The notes: generated by a model not told the origin, from the sequence alone. 64,000 nucleotides of DNA from an uncultured Verrucomicrobia subdivision 3 bacterium (GCA_903922735.1 CAIXUZ010000038.1:88809-152808); one strand, 5' to 3'. Shown: positions 50,310 to 59,963, numbered from the stretch's first letter. Made by a program: numbers and translations.

Positions 50310-53300
50310 ATGAAGACACTGCGTTTTTTGATTTTAGGGTTCTTGACTGCGACAATAGTTTGCCACGCACAAGTAATAACAAATTCAGGTTGGTTTCTCG
50401 TGGACTGCCCTGACTTCTCGACATTGACCAACGAAACGACCGATAGCGAATCAAGTTGGGCACAGCCAAAGTTTTCTTCAATGGGGGTCCCGGCTCCACC
50501 AAATATTGCCGAGGCCATCACTCCAGAGATTCAGGAATTGGCAGATGGTTTGCAGCATGATCCTGTAAAGATTTACAACTATGTTCACGACCACATCCGT
50601 TACATCCTCTATTTTGGTTCAAAAAAGGGTGCCCAATTGACGTTGCTTGAAAAAAGTGGCAACGATTTTGACCAATGTGCCCTGCTTGTGGCTTTGTTGA
50701 AAGCATCGGGTTTCAATCCCAACTATGAATTTGGTTGGATGCTATTGCCGTATGACAATCCTGATGGTAGTCAGCGGGATCTTCGCCATTGGCTCGGATT
50801 GAGCATGGATAACACAAACTGGGTCACGACGAGCGCCTATTTGAATTATTTATTCAAGAGCTTGAGGTTTTATCCGGCAGATGCATATAACTTCGACAAT
50901 AACACATTTGCATTTCAGCGTGTTTGGGTGACGCTTCCAATCGCCGGGACAAATTATTATCTCGATCCATCGTTTAAGTTGTGTCAACCGATTAGCAATA
51001 CCATCAATCTTCCATCGGCAACCGGATTCAATAGCAACACACTGATGAGCGCGGCAGGCGGGACGTTAACCAATAATTATATCAGTGGGTTAAATGAAGC
51101 GGCTTTGCGTGGCACCTTAGCAGGCTACACCAGCAATCTGTTGGGCTATTTGCAGAATAACTATCCTAACGCCAGTGTCGGACAGATTTTAGGTGGGCAA
51201 TATATTATCCCATCTACAAATATAGTTTTGAGCCAGACATTGCTCTTTCCAGTCACAAACCTGAACGGCACAATGCCGGTAGTCAGCTGGGCAAATCAGC
51301 CAACGAACATGATGTATACCTTGTCCGTTGCACTCCGGGATGCCAACTGTAAATGGAGTATCTATACGCCTCAATTACAGGGCCAAAGATTATCTTTAAC
51401 TGTAAGCAACAATGGCCTTGCTCAGCTTTGGTTGGATGACTCATTGATGATTCAAACCAACACTGGCGGCGGCAGCGGTCAATTTAATGTCACCATCAGT
51501 TCATATTACCCCGTCGGAAGTTGGGATACAAATAACAACACATTTATTCGCGGAACATTCGGAATGTCCGTTGCCAAGCAGTATCAGGCTTCGAGTGCTA
51601 ACTACGCCTTGTTATATGCGTATGACCCTGACTGGGGTTGGCTACAAAAACGGCAACAAATATTGGAGGCATATCGGCAGCAAGGATTGTCTGACACCTC
51701 TCGACAAGTGTTGACTGAAACCCTGAACATTATGGGGCTGAATTGGCAACTACAGGTGGGATCAACAGCGAATCTACTGGCATCTCAACAAAACGTTCTA
51801 CCTCATTATGCCTTACGTATGGGACGCATGGGGCAAGAATCGGGCTTTGGATATTATATTGATGTCTACATGACCGCGTTAAATGTTATTTCCAGTTCGA
51901 CCCAAAGTTGGAATGACACTACGGCAAAATGGGTAGATGTTCTTTCATATTTTGGCAGTGCTATGGAGCATGGCATGATTGAGCAACTGCAATCCACAAA
52001 CTTGGTCGGTGCATCGACGGTAAAAATGCTTCAACTTGCAAACACAAACAGCCAGGCGGTTTATCTGGCCAATAGCACCAACTGGTCAACCATACAGAGC
52101 AGCCTCACCGGTTATAGCGCCAGCACATTAAACAACATCAATTCTGCCTTCATCAGTCAGGGTTACAGTGTGTTGTTGCCGCAAAACGGAAGCATTCAAC
52201 TTGCCGGCAGTGGTAGTTGGACTGGATTCGGCCTGTTATGTCGTAAATCAGGAGGCAGCGGCAATGTTAGCATGATTATCGGTGACAGTTCTGGAATTCA
52301 TTACGGCGGCTATGTTTCTTCCTTGAACGCCAGTGTGAATCCATATTCGATCAATTACTATGGCTATTCTCAACCGCAATATTATTGTTCTGTCCCGGCA
52401 TTTACATATAACCCATTCGGCGCGGATCCCGTTAATATGGCTGACGGGACGTTCCAACTGGAAAGCGAGGACATGACTTTGGGACAAGCTGAGCCGCGTG
52501 GATTAAAACTAGGGCATTATTACAGTAGCAGTCGACGAAACAGTAATTTGGCAGGCATGGCTCCCGGTTGGCTTCATAATTATTTTCTAAAGACCGCTGT
52601 AATTAGTTCACCGCAGGCCGGCTTGGGCGGAACAACACCGGCTCAATGTGCGTCAATAATTACCGCAATGACAGCTGCACTTGGAGTTTACAATCCAAAC
52701 CAAGCTGATTCTAAAAACTGGATGGTCACGGCACTGATTGCTAAGTGGGGCATAGATCAGCTAACAGCCAAGGCTGTGTCGGTTACACTTGGTAAAGACA
52801 CACTTCAGTTCATTAAGCAGCCGGATGGAAGCTTTACTCCGCCAGCCAACTGCACAATGACGCTGACTCAAAACGGCACTGCATATAACCTTCAGGAACG
52901 ACATGGGAATACCTTTCAATTTAACAGCCTAGGATATTGCACCAATATCGTTGATCAATACAGCCAATCTTTGAAACTTGCTTATAATGCCAGCAATTGG
53001 GTCAGCACGGTCAAAGACTGGAAAAACAGAACGATGACGTTCAACTATTCAGGCACACCGTCACGGCTTGCATCTGTTTCAGATGGCACACGTTCGGTTT
53101 CATTCGGCTACAACGGAAGCGATTTGACTTCAGTGACTGATCTGGAAGGTAAAACCAGCACTTTCATATGCGACACCAATCATCAGATTACTGCAACCTA
53201 CAATGCCAACAACCAATTGGTAGCAAGCAATATATATAACAGTTTTGGCCGCGTAACGTCTCAATACACGCTAGGCGATACGAACAAGCTGTGGCAGATA

Positions 53301-56300
53301 TTCTGGTCTGGTTGGCAGACTGTCGAGCAAGACCCAGCAGGAGGGCAACGCGTCTTCATTTACGACGATCAAGGTCGTTTGGTTGGCGTAAGAGACCAAC
53401 TTGGAAACATGACTGGAACTTATTACGACGGGCAAAACCATATTATCGCCACGGTTTCACCATTAAACGAAACAAATCAGTTTATTTATGACGGCAACAA
53501 CAATGTCATCTACTCCGTTGACCCGCTTGGCTATACAAATCAATTTGTTTTCGACGGCCAAAACAACCTAATTCGCTCTGTTGATCCGCGCGGCAATCCA
53601 AGCACATTCGGTTACAATGCCCAATTCTCATTGACGGGAACGACAAACGGCGCTGGCGATTGGGTCAATTACGCTTTCAACACGGATGGCACGCTTCATA
53701 CCAGCACCGATGCAGGAGGCAATGCCACAACCTACGGTTATGACAATAACGGCAGTTTAAATAGTATTATTTATCCAAACAGTCTTGGCAGTGAAAGTTT
53801 TGTCAACAATACCATTGGCGATCCGAGCAGTCACACGGATGGCAACGGCAACGTCACCAGCTATTATTACAATGCTCGACGTGATTTGACCAATACGGTT
53901 GCCCCAACAAATATTACCATGAAAGTTGGTTTTGATGCCGTTGGTAATGCGGCTAGCGTCACCGACCCGCGTGGTAATACATCCAGTAATACTTGGAGCG
54001 CAACTCGACATCTGCTTAAAACTACACTGCCTGCCACTGCCCAAGGCACACCGATTGTTACCAATTCCTACGACTCGCGCGACTGGCTGATCAAGACGGT
54101 CAACCCACTCCAGCAATCAATGCTTTATACGAACGATGCAGCTGGCCGTTTAATTTCAGCCGCCGACTCATTGCAGCGCAATTTAAATTTCGGATATGAC
54201 GCAGTTGGTCGCAACATCGCTCGCACAAATGCAGCACAGGAAGTGACTAGTCAATTGTTCGACAAACGCGGAAAACTTTTGAAGCTTACCGACGGAGCAA
54301 ACCATTTTTCCACGCGAACGTATGATGCTGCTGGCAATCAAATCATTCTTACAAATCGGAATGGTAAACAATGGCAGTTTCAGTTCGACGGCGCAAATCG
54401 CCTTACCAACACCATTACGCCACTTGGCCGCAGCACCGCTGTGAGTTTCAATCATCAGGGTCTTGTTGCAGCCGTAAAAGATGCGGCCAACCAGAACACT
54501 TCGCTTGATTACGATGGCAAAGGTCGCCTAGCCACCCGTGCCGATAGCATTGGGACAACTTACTACGGCTACGATGCCAACAATAACCGGACGAGCGTGA
54601 GGGAAAATGGCCTCACGAATACGTGGAATTACGACGCTTACAATCACGTTTCCAGCTACCGCGATGTTTTTGGCAATCTCATTCAATATCGTTATGACGC
54701 CAATGGCAACTTGACCAACCTGATTTATCCTGGCGGCAAGAATGTTTATTACAGCTACGACAGCAACAACCACCTAACCAATGTGACCGATTGGGTGCAG
54801 CGTAAAACATCAATTAGCTACGACTTGGCCGGTCGTGTCACCGCGATTATCCGTCCCAATGGGTCATACCGATCAATAGGCTACGATGTGGCGGGACAAG
54901 CGACCAACATCATGGAGCAGATGTCTAACAGTTTGCCAATTGCCATTTTCAAGTTTAACTGGACGAATTCCGGCAGCATGAATTGGGAATTTGTCGCACC
55001 ATTGCCGCACACGACCACGGTGCCAACGCGGACGATGACTTACGACGATGATAATCGTCTGGCGACCGTAAACGGTGCGAACGTAACGAGTGATGCTAAT
55101 GGCAACCTGACATTTGCACCTTTGTTTGACAACACTTTTGGTTCCTACGCCTTTGATGGGCGAAATCGGCTATCAAACGCCGGTGGTGTCACCAATTCTT
55201 ACGACAGCATCAACAATCGCATTGGCATCATTATTGGCACCAACTCAACTTTATTTGTTGTAAATCCTAATGCCAAAATACCTCAGGTTTTGATGCGGAT
55301 TAAAGGTGGTGTCACCAACTACTATATTTACGGCGCAGGCTTGTTGTATCAAGTTACTGAATTATCTACTTCAACCAATACACTTACATATCATTTTGAT
55401 TACCGTGGTTCGACCGTGGCGCTATCGGAGGATAGCGGTCTTGTCACAGATCGGAATGAATACAGCACCTACGGACTGACCACCTATCGGACCGGCACTA
55501 ATGACACCCCGTTTATGTTTAATGGACGCTACGGCGTCCAAACCGACCCGAATGGCCTGCTCTACATGCAGGCGCGCTATTACAACCCTTACCTGTGCAG
55601 GTTTATCAGCGCCGACCCGTCAGGCTTTGGCGGAGGACTTAACCATTATGCCTATGCAGATGGAAATCCGGTAAGCTTGATTGACCCGTTTGGGCTTGGT
55701 GCAATAGGTGGGTCCAGCTTCAGTTCATGGTTGAACCAAACCTATAGTTCAATAGGCAACGCGTTGATGGGACCGGTGAATTATGGCAATGGTGGCATTA
55801 CCTTTAATCCAGCGGATTCAGCGGGTGGAATCATTAATTATTCTAGCATTATCGCACAAGAAACAACCCGTATGGATGTTGGCCGAATCGTGGCACTAAC
55901 GGCCGTCTCAATGATCCCTGTGGGGCGGATAGGAGAAGCGCTCATTGGAGGGGAACGAAGTATCGTAGCCGCAAACAATGAACTTCAAATCGGTTATCAT
56001 GCAACGAACCCAGAGAATGTTGGATCCATCTTAGCGAACGGCTTCCGAGAATCACAAGCCGGTCGTCTCGGAGGAGGTGGAGTTTACGTAAATAATACTT
56101 CCGAAGGTGCCATTGCCGAATATATGGCGCACAATTCAGGTGGAGCGGCACCAACGTTATTGCAGGTGCAATACAACCCGGGGTTAAACTATCAAATTAG
56201 TTTACCAACGGTTCAATCTACTGTTGGCCCACTTCCTTTTGCGGCTGATACACTAACAGCGCCGTCTATTAGGTTGCCGGGAACTTTAAACACCATCATC

Positions 56301-56330
56301 CGAAATGGAACAGCGACTACACTGCCATGA
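50310..56330 (+). CDS. RHS-repeat polymorphic toxin with transglutaminase-like N-terminus and ADP-ribosyltransferase-like C-terminus
   Basis: This 2006-residue secreted protein has a signal peptide cut near CHAQ. Residues about 75-150 resemble a transglutaminase-like domain (VKIYNYVHDHIRY, then a cysteine in FDQCALLVALLKASGF). From about 700 to 1750 run RHS/YD repeats (YDANGNLTNLIYPGG, FGYNAQFSLTGTTNGAG) that build a shell. The RHS core ends with YYNPYLCRFISADPSGFGG and GNPVSLIDPFGLG. The variable tip (about 1775-2006) contains GYHATNPENVGSILANGF and GGGGVYVNN, the layout of ADP-ribosyltransferase toxins. An overlapping downstream gene is the likely immunity gene. Confidence 0.85.
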   Translation: MKTLRFLILGFLTATIVCHAQVITNSGWFLVDCPDFSTLTNETTDSESSWAQPKFSSMGVPAPPNIAEAITPEIQELADGLQHDPVKIYNYVHDHIRYILYFGSKKGAQLTLLEKSGNDFDQCALLVALLKASGFNPNYEFGWMLLPYDNPDGSQRDLRHWLGLSMDNTNWVTTSAYLNYLFKSLRFYPADAYNFDNNTFAFQRVWVTLPIAGTNYYLDPSFKLCQPISNTINLPSATGFNSNTLMSAAGGTLTNNYISGLNEAALRGTLAGYTSNLLGYLQNNYPNASVGQILGGQYIIPSTNIVLSQTLLFPVTNLNGTMPVVSWANQPTNMMYTLSVALRDANCKWSIYTPQLQGQRLSLTVSNNGLAQLWLDDSLMIQTNTGGGSGQFNVTISSYYPVGSWDTNNNTFIRGTFGMSVAKQYQASSANYALLYAYDPDWGWLQKRQQILEAYRQQGLSDTSRQVLTETLNIMGLNWQLQVGSTANLLASQQNVLPHYALRMGRMGQESGFGYYIDVYMTALNVISSSTQSWNDTTAKWVDVLSYFGSAMEHGMIEQLQSTNLVGASTVKMLQLANTNSQAVYLANSTNWSTIQSSLTGYSASTLNNINSAFISQGYSVLLPQNGSIQLAGSGSWTGFGLLCRKSGGSGNVSMIIGDSSGIHYGGYVSSLNASVNPYSINYYGYSQPQYYCSVPAFTYNPFGADPVNMADGTFQLESEDMTLGQAEPRGLKLGHYYSSSRRNSNLAGMAPGWLHNYFLKTAVISSPQAGLGGTTPAQCASIITAMTAALGVYNPNQADSKNWMVTALIAKWGIDQLTAKAVSVTLGKDTLQFIKQPDGSFTPPANCTMTLTQNGTAYNLQERHGNTFQFNSLGYCTNIVDQYSQSLKLAYNASNWVSTVKDWKNRTMTFNYSGTPSRLASVSDGTRSVSFGYNGSDLTSVTDLEGKTSTFICDTNHQITATYNANNQLVASNIYNSFGRVTSQYTLGDTNKLWQIFWSGWQTVEQDPAGGQRVFIYDDQGRLVGVRDQLGNMTGTYYDGQNHIIATVSPLNETNQFIYDGNNNVIYSVDPLGYTNQFVFDGQNNLIRSVDPRGNPSTFGYNAQFSLTGTTNGAGDWVNYAFNTDGTLHTSTDAGGNATTYGYDNNGSLNSIIYPNSLGSESFVNNTIGDPSSHTDGNGNVTSYYYNARRDLTNTVAPTNITMKVGFDAVGNAASVTDPRGNTSSNTWSATRHLLKTTLPATAQGTPIVTNSYDSRDWLIKTVNPLQQSMLYTNDAAGRLISAADSLQRNLNFGYDAVGRNIARTNAAQEVTSQLFDKRGKLLKLTDGANHFSTRTYDAAGNQIILTNRNGKQWQFQFDGANRLTNTITPLGRSTAVSFNHQGLVAAVKDAANQNTSLDYDGKGRLATRADSIGTTYYGYDANNNRTSVRENGLTNTWNYDAYNHVSSYRDVFGNLIQYRYDANGNLTNLIYPGGKNVYYSYDSNNHLTNVTDWVQRKTSISYDLAGRVTAIIRPNGSYRSIGYDVAGQATNIMEQMSNSLPIAIFKFNWTNSGSMNWEFVAPLPHTTTVPTRTMTYDDDNRLATVNGANVTSDANGNLTFAPLFDNTFGSYAFDGRNRLSNAGGVTNSYDSINNRIGIIIGTNSTLFVVNPNAKIPQVLMRIKGGVTNYYIYGAGLLYQVTELSTSTNTLTYHFDYRGSTVALSEDSGLVTDRNEYSTYGLTTYRTGTNDTPFMFNGRYGVQTDPNGLLYMQARYYNPYLCRFISADPSGFGGGLNHYAYADGNPVSLIDPFGLGAIGGSSFSSWLNQTYSSIGNALMGPVNYGNGGITFNPADSAGGIINYSSIIAQETTRMDVGRIVALTAVSMIPVGRIGEALIGGERSIVAANNELQIGYHATNPENVGSILANGFRESQAGRLGGGGVYVNNTSEGAIAEYMAHNSGGAAPTLLQVQYNPGLNYQISLPTVQSTVGPLPFAADTLTAPSIRLPGTLNTIIRNGTATTLP

Positions 56331-56689
56331 AGAAAGTAAATCGTCCTTGCTGGAAAGACATAGTTTGTTGCGAGAGCGGCGAAAGTGTGGAATTGTTTTT
56401 TTCAGTCTCTGATTTCTACGAGGGTGACACTTTGTTTATCTGTCCTGGTTGTGGAGCAATATTTGCTGTAAGTCCAGACGAGGAACGATATTCAGGAAAA
56501 AACTTCCAGCGCTTGAAGCACGATCTTTTGTGTCCTGTATGCAACAAAAGTTTAAGTGACGTGCTGCCGTATCCAGACAACTATTGGTGTTCTTCAACTG
56601 GACAAATTGAACATTATGCCCGAACAGCGGGAGCTATGCCTCCAACCGACACTTCTGTTAATGTTGAGTTTTGGAATCCTCTGAGTTGA
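56327..56689 (+). CDS. Zinc-ribbon protein, candidate immunity protein
   Basis: This 120-residue protein has two cysteine knuckles, CPGC (in FICPGCGAIF) and CPVC (in LLCPVCNKSL), about 36 residues apart, so it binds one zinc. Its ATG overlaps the stop of the RHS toxin by 4 bp (ATGA). Small genes in this position behind polymorphic toxins normally encode the specific antidote. The N-terminal part is acidic (ESGESVELFFSVSDFYEGD), as is usual for proteins that occupy an enzyme active site. No known immunity family is recognised. Confidence 0.6.
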   Translation: MKKVNRPCWKDIVCCESGESVELFFSVSDFYEGDTLFICPGCGAIFAVSPDEERYSGKNFQRLKHDLLCPVCNKSLSDVLPYPDNYWCSSTGQIEHYARTAGAMPPTDTSVNVEFWNPLS

Positions 56690-56731
56690 ACTGCCGGGTA
56701 CAAAAAGACACTCAACATAAGGAGACCACGA

Positions 56732-56753
56732 ACGGAATGAATTTGAATTCCGT
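56732..56753. repeat. Short hairpin after the immunity gene
   Basis: ACGGAAT and ATTCCGT form a 7-bp stem with an 8-base loop, about 40 bp behind the stop. There is no T-tract, so it is at best a weak terminator. Confidence 0.3.
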
Positions 56754-56813
56754 CTGATCCATCACGCCGGCCCTCAGCACGCTAAAAGAGTGCCTTTAAT
56801 ATTTCCCCACAAA

Positions 56814-57185
56814 TTACTTCTTCGCAGCCTTGATCTTCGCCCAACGAGCCTTAGCCGCAGCACTGATCTTGGCTTTAGCAGCGGCACTCATCACGAACTT
56901 CTTCTTTGCAGGTTTAGCGGCAACCACAGCTTTGACGGTTGCTTTAACAAAACCTGGTTTGGCTTTGGCTGCATTAATTTTAGCCCAACGAAGTTTAGCA
57001 GCGGCGGAAACAGCAGCACGACCAGCAGCACTCATTCCCCGCTTCTTGGCTGTTTTAGCAGCTTTGGCTACGGGAGCTGATGAACCGAGCAGGCCATTCA
57101 GTTCTTTAGTCAATGATTCAATGCGGTCCTTGATGTTTGCGGCTTTGATGAGTTGAGCCGATGTCAGATTCAATAGATTACTCAT
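56814..57185 (-). CDS. Histone H1-like Ala/Lys-rich DNA-binding protein
   Basis: This 123-residue, very basic protein has an N-terminal helical part of about 35 residues (LIKAANIKDRIESLTKELNGLL) and two similar basic modules, MSAAGRAAVSAAAKLRWAKINAAK and MSAAAKAKISAAAKARWAKIKAAK, joined by a Lys/Ala/Pro linker. The A-x-(A/R)-W-A-K repeat recalls NUMOD3-like and eukaryotic H1-like bacterial proteins that bind DNA without sequence preference. It probably compacts DNA. A good -10 element lies just upstream. Confidence 0.72.
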   Translation of the reverse strand: MSNLLNLTSAQLIKAANIKDRIESLTKELNGLLGSSAPVAKAAKTAKKRGMSAAGRAAVSAAAKLRWAKINAAKAKPGFVKATVKAVVAAKPAKKKFVMSAAAKAKISAAAKARWAKIKAAKK

Positions 57186-57208
57186 AGTGAATAGTATTAA
57201 AGCATATC

Positions 57209-57214
57209 ATTATA
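57209..57214 (-). promoter_or_regulatory. -10 element of the histone-like gene
   Basis: A perfect TATAAT on the - strand, 24 bp before the ATG, predicts a 5' leader of about 17 bases. No good -35 match is seen at 16-18 bp. Confidence 0.45.
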
Positions 57215-57272
57215 AGAAATGGAAGGACAAAGCAAATGCGTAGGACCAAGCAACAAGTTAACTATTGGAACG

Positions 57273-58544
57273 TCATTTCCCATAAACGAGGATTAACACC
57301 GATGACTGCTCAGCTCGGCTTGCAATCTCTGCCACCCGTTTTTCTTGCAGGTTGATGGGTCTGAGCTTCACCTCCGGCACTGATTCCAAAAAGCTCAATA
57401 CACAGCGGCTCTTGATCGCGTAATTCACATTTTCCGGCAGTTGTCCGCTCGATTCAAAAGCCGTCTCCACATTAATCTTGGCATTCACAACCCCCACGAC
57501 ATTGCCGCATTCATCTAACAACGCGCCTCCTGAATTCCCTGGCTGAATCGGGACGCTGATCTGAAACCTCAAAGGATTGTCAGCCCCATCTGCCAACGCC
57601 GCGACGTCCCCCTTCGCAAACTTGGGAGAATAACCCATTACCGGAGGCATCGGATAGCCAACGGTCATCACAGGGCTGCCAAGTTTAACATTCCGGCTAT
57701 CGGCAATTGGCAATGCTGTGAATTGACCTGTAGCTTTCAACAACGCCAAATCCGTGACGACATCTACCTTCACCACCTCAGCCGCTATGGTCCCAGCAGA
57801 TGTGACCAGAAAGACTTTGCCGGCGTTCTTGACGAGGTGGTGGTTCGTTATCAAATACCCGTCGTCCGTGATGAAAAACCCGGTCCCACTGCATATTTCA
57901 GGTTCACAGGCGAATGGTTGCTTGCACGACCACGAAGGCTCATCGCCCCAGGTCGTCTTGCTGATCTGGAAACTGCCCGCCAACTCCACGGCTTTAGCAA
58001 GTTCAGCTGCCGTCAAGGTGCTGATAAACGCAGCCATATTCGTTGCCTGATACCCCTGATCCGCTGCGAGCTTGAGCCATTTGTAAGCTAAAATGTTGTC
58101 TTTGGCCGTCCCTTTGCCGGTGGAATACATCGAGCCCACTGCGTATTGGGCCGGGGCGTGACCTTGGGCAGCTGCTTTATTGAACCACCGGAAAGCCTCG
58201 ACGTTGTCCCGTTGTGGACCCTCGCAATCCAAACACATGAAACCGAGGAAAGCCTGTGCCTCAACCAGACCTTTGCCCGCTGCTTTCCGCATCCAGTAAA
58301 ACGCCTCCACTTCATCTTTTGGCACACCTTCACCGCTGTAGATCATTTTACCAACGGAGCATTGGGCTTTGGGAATGCCTTGTTTAGCCTCGGCCTTGAG
58401 CTCTGCAAATGCGTCAGAATCTGTCTTAGCAGCGTTGGTGGCAGATGGAGAACCCGATCCACAGCCACAGGAGAGGAGAATGAGAAAGCCAGCAATTGTC
58501 CCTAAACTAAAATCCCGGAGCCGGCAAAGATTCATGCCTGCCAT
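57273..58544 (-). CDS. Lipoprotein with Sel1 repeats and trypsin-like protease domain
   Basis: This protein has 423 residues from ATG 58544; 58535 is an equally good start. The signal peptide ends in a lipobox (LLSCGC), so it is probably membrane-anchored. Three to four Sel1/TPR-like repeats follow (AQCSVGKMIYSGEGVPKD, AQAFLGFMCLDCEG, AQYAVGSMYSTGKGTAKD). Then comes a trypsin/DegS-like domain with the triad His in LITNHHLV, Asp in VVTDLALLK and Ser in PGNSGGAL. No PDZ domain is present. A palindromic operator lies 36 bp upstream and an XRE regulator gene is the next gene upstream, so it is probably repressed by that protein. Confidence 0.8.
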   Translation of the reverse strand: MAGMNLCRLRDFSLGTIAGFLILLSCGCGSGSPSATNAAKTDSDAFAELKAEAKQGIPKAQCSVGKMIYSGEGVPKDEVEAFYWMRKAAGKGLVEAQAFLGFMCLDCEGPQRDNVEAFRWFNKAAAQGHAPAQYAVGSMYSTGKGTAKDNILAYKWLKLAADQGYQATNMAAFISTLTAAELAKAVELAGSFQISKTTWGDEPSWSCKQPFACEPEICSGTGFFITDDGYLITNHHLVKNAGKVFLVTSAGTIAAEVVKVDVVTDLALLKATGQFTALPIADSRNVKLGSPVMTVGYPMPPVMGYSPKFAKGDVAALADGADNPLRFQISVPIQPGNSGGALLDECGNVVGVVNAKINVETAFESSGQLPENVNYAIKSRCVLSFLESVPEVKLRPINLQEKRVAEIASRAEQSSVLILVYGK

Positions 58545-58579
58545 CTTTTGATAAGGCCAACCACGGGTCAACCACAAAG

Positions 58580-58593
58580 TCCCACAAATGGGA
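58580..58593. promoter_or_regulatory. Palindromic operator before the protease gene
   Basis: TCCCACAAATGGGA is near-perfect dyad TCCCA-N4-TGGGA. It differs at one base from the site at 58837-58850 before the XRE gene. It lies between the stop of the regulator gene and the start of the protease gene, in position to repress the latter. Confidence 0.65.
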
Positions 58594-58604
58594 TGAATAA
58601 AAGA

Positions 58605-58811
58605 TTATTCACCAAACACATCCGCGACGCTGCACTTCAATCGGTCACAGATTTGCTCCAGGGTTTTCAGCGTCACGTTCTGCTCCGCCATCTCCATCCG
58701 GTGCAGGGTCGAATCGCTGACACCAACCTTGCGGGAGAATTGTTTGAACGTCAGATCACCACGCTGCTTTCGGAGAAATTTAGCGAGTTGTTTTGCGAGC
58801 CGGTCAGCCAT
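58605..58811 (-). CDS. XRE-family helix-turn-helix regulator
   Basis: This 68-residue cro/CI-type DNA-binding protein is essentially one HTH domain: LAKFLRKQRGDLTFKQFSRKVGVSDSTLHRMEMAEQNVTLKTLEQI. The start is set at ATG 58811; a longer frame from TTG 58844 would begin inside the operator. The matching palindromes before its own start and before the protease gene suggest that it represses itself and that gene. No sensor domain is present, so the inducing signal must act in another way. Confidence 0.82.
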   Translation of the reverse strand: MADRLAKQLAKFLRKQRGDLTFKQFSRKVGVSDSTLHRMEMAEQNVTLKTLEQICDRLKCSVADVFGE

Positions 58812-58836
58812 AACCGGAATCTTGGAATGATTCACG

Positions 58837-58850
58837 TCCCACAAGTGGGA
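58837..58850. promoter_or_regulatory. Palindromic operator before the XRE gene
   Basis: TCCCACAAGTGGGA is a dyad TCCCAC-AA-GTGGGA, perfect over 6 bp on each side. It begins 26 bp upstream of the regulator's ATG and probably overlaps its promoter, giving autoregulation. Confidence 0.7.
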
Positions 58851-58932
58851 TATTCTGCTTGCGCAACCTCAAGCAGCGGGATTAGGGTTGATAACTGACA
58901 GCAACCAGAACCCCAAAAAGAAAGGCCCTATC

Positions 58933-59400
58933 GTGAAAAAGTGCGCGTTGTTTTTATTTTCTCTCTTGCTCGCCTCCAGAATTTGTTCTGCTGGAATCTT
59001 CTTTGATGATCCGGTTGAAATGCGTGCCGAAACAATTAGCCATTGGCTTTCCAGCGATGAGATCAAGTTCACGTTGGCTGGCAAATGTCAGTATTTCGTG
59101 TTTTCTGGCGTCAAATTTACCCTTGTCTTAAAATATTCCAGTGGGACAAAAACCGTATACGCCTCCCAGAAAATCTTTTGCGCCACCTCCCCAGCGATAA
59201 TTGCAGTTCCAGACAATGGGTTGGCCGGCCTCGAATCCTACACCATCACAGGAACCTTCGACACCGCATGGGAACCAAAGGCCAAAAACATTCCCAATAT
59301 CGAATTCAACGGTGACAAGGATCACGACAACAAGGAGTGGGCAAAAGGTTTTAAGGTGCTCAAAGGGTATAAAATCGATTCGACCTTTAAAAAGCAATGA
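58933..59400 (+). CDS. Secreted hypothetical protein
   Basis: This 155-residue protein starts at GTG 58933, preceded by AAAGG; the start gives an N-terminus VKKCALFLFSLLLAS followed by a signal cleavage near CSA. The mature part is beta-rich (KFTLVLKYSSGTKTVYASQKIF, SYTITGTFDTAWEP). No family is recognised. It is divergent from the XRE regulator gene, 121 bp away, so the operator at 58837-58850 could also affect it. Confidence 0.55.
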   Translation: MKKCALFLFSLLLASRICSAGIFFDDPVEMRAETISHWLSSDEIKFTLAGKCQYFVFSGVKFTLVLKYSSGTKTVYASQKIFCATSPAIIAVPDNGLAGLESYTITGTFDTAWEPKAKNIPNIEFNGDKDHDNKEWAKGFKVLKGYKIDSTFKKQ

Positions 59401-59453
59401 AATGGGGAGCGCTGTAAAATGTTGAATTTTATTTTTACGCGGACCTGGAGCAG

Positions 59454-59963
59454 ATGAATGCGGCTGCGTTTATTTTGGCTTTTGTGGCCATGCTCTTGGC
59501 GGGATGTGAAACCAATTCCCCAACGAACAGCACCCACTCCAGCAAACGGGAGGCACAAGCAAACAAGGCAGCAATTCAGAGGGTAGTGGATCAGATGCAA
59601 GCCATCACCGACGAGTTCAAAGATTCTGCCGCCCAGCTCATGAAAAATCCGATGTTAGCCGGCGTAAAGGGAGATCAAGAAACCTGCATAGCCAAAATGA
59701 ATAGCGATTTGGACAACATCGATATCAGCAATTGCCCCGCAGACTTTCGCATCGCCTTCACCAAATATTGTCAATCGTTACGCGCTTCCCAAGAATACAT
59801 GAAAAGCATTACAGGCTGGCGCGGCGTATTGAGGGGTTTTTTGCATCCAACGTGTGTTTTTACCACATCCGAAGACGCTGACCGTGCGCTTAAACCTTTG
59901 GAAAACGCTGCAAACGAATTGGATCTAATTTGCGCTGCGTATAATGTGAAAATAAAAATGTGA
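59454..59963 (+). CDS. Small lipoprotein
   Basis: This 169-residue protein has a signal peptide ending in a lipobox (LLAGC). The mature part is helical (QANKAAIQRVVDQMQAITDEF, then MKNPMLAGVKGDQETC) with several cysteines. It lies 53 bp after the secreted protein gene on the same strand. Function unknown. Confidence 0.65.
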   Translation: MNAAAFILAFVAMLLAGCETNSPTNSTHSSKREAQANKAAIQRVVDQMQAITDEFKDSAAQLMKNPMLAGVKGDQETCIAKMNSDLDNIDISNCPADFRIAFTKYCQSLRASQEYMKSITGWRGVLRGFLHPTCVFTTSEDADRALKPLENAANELDLICAAYNVKIKM

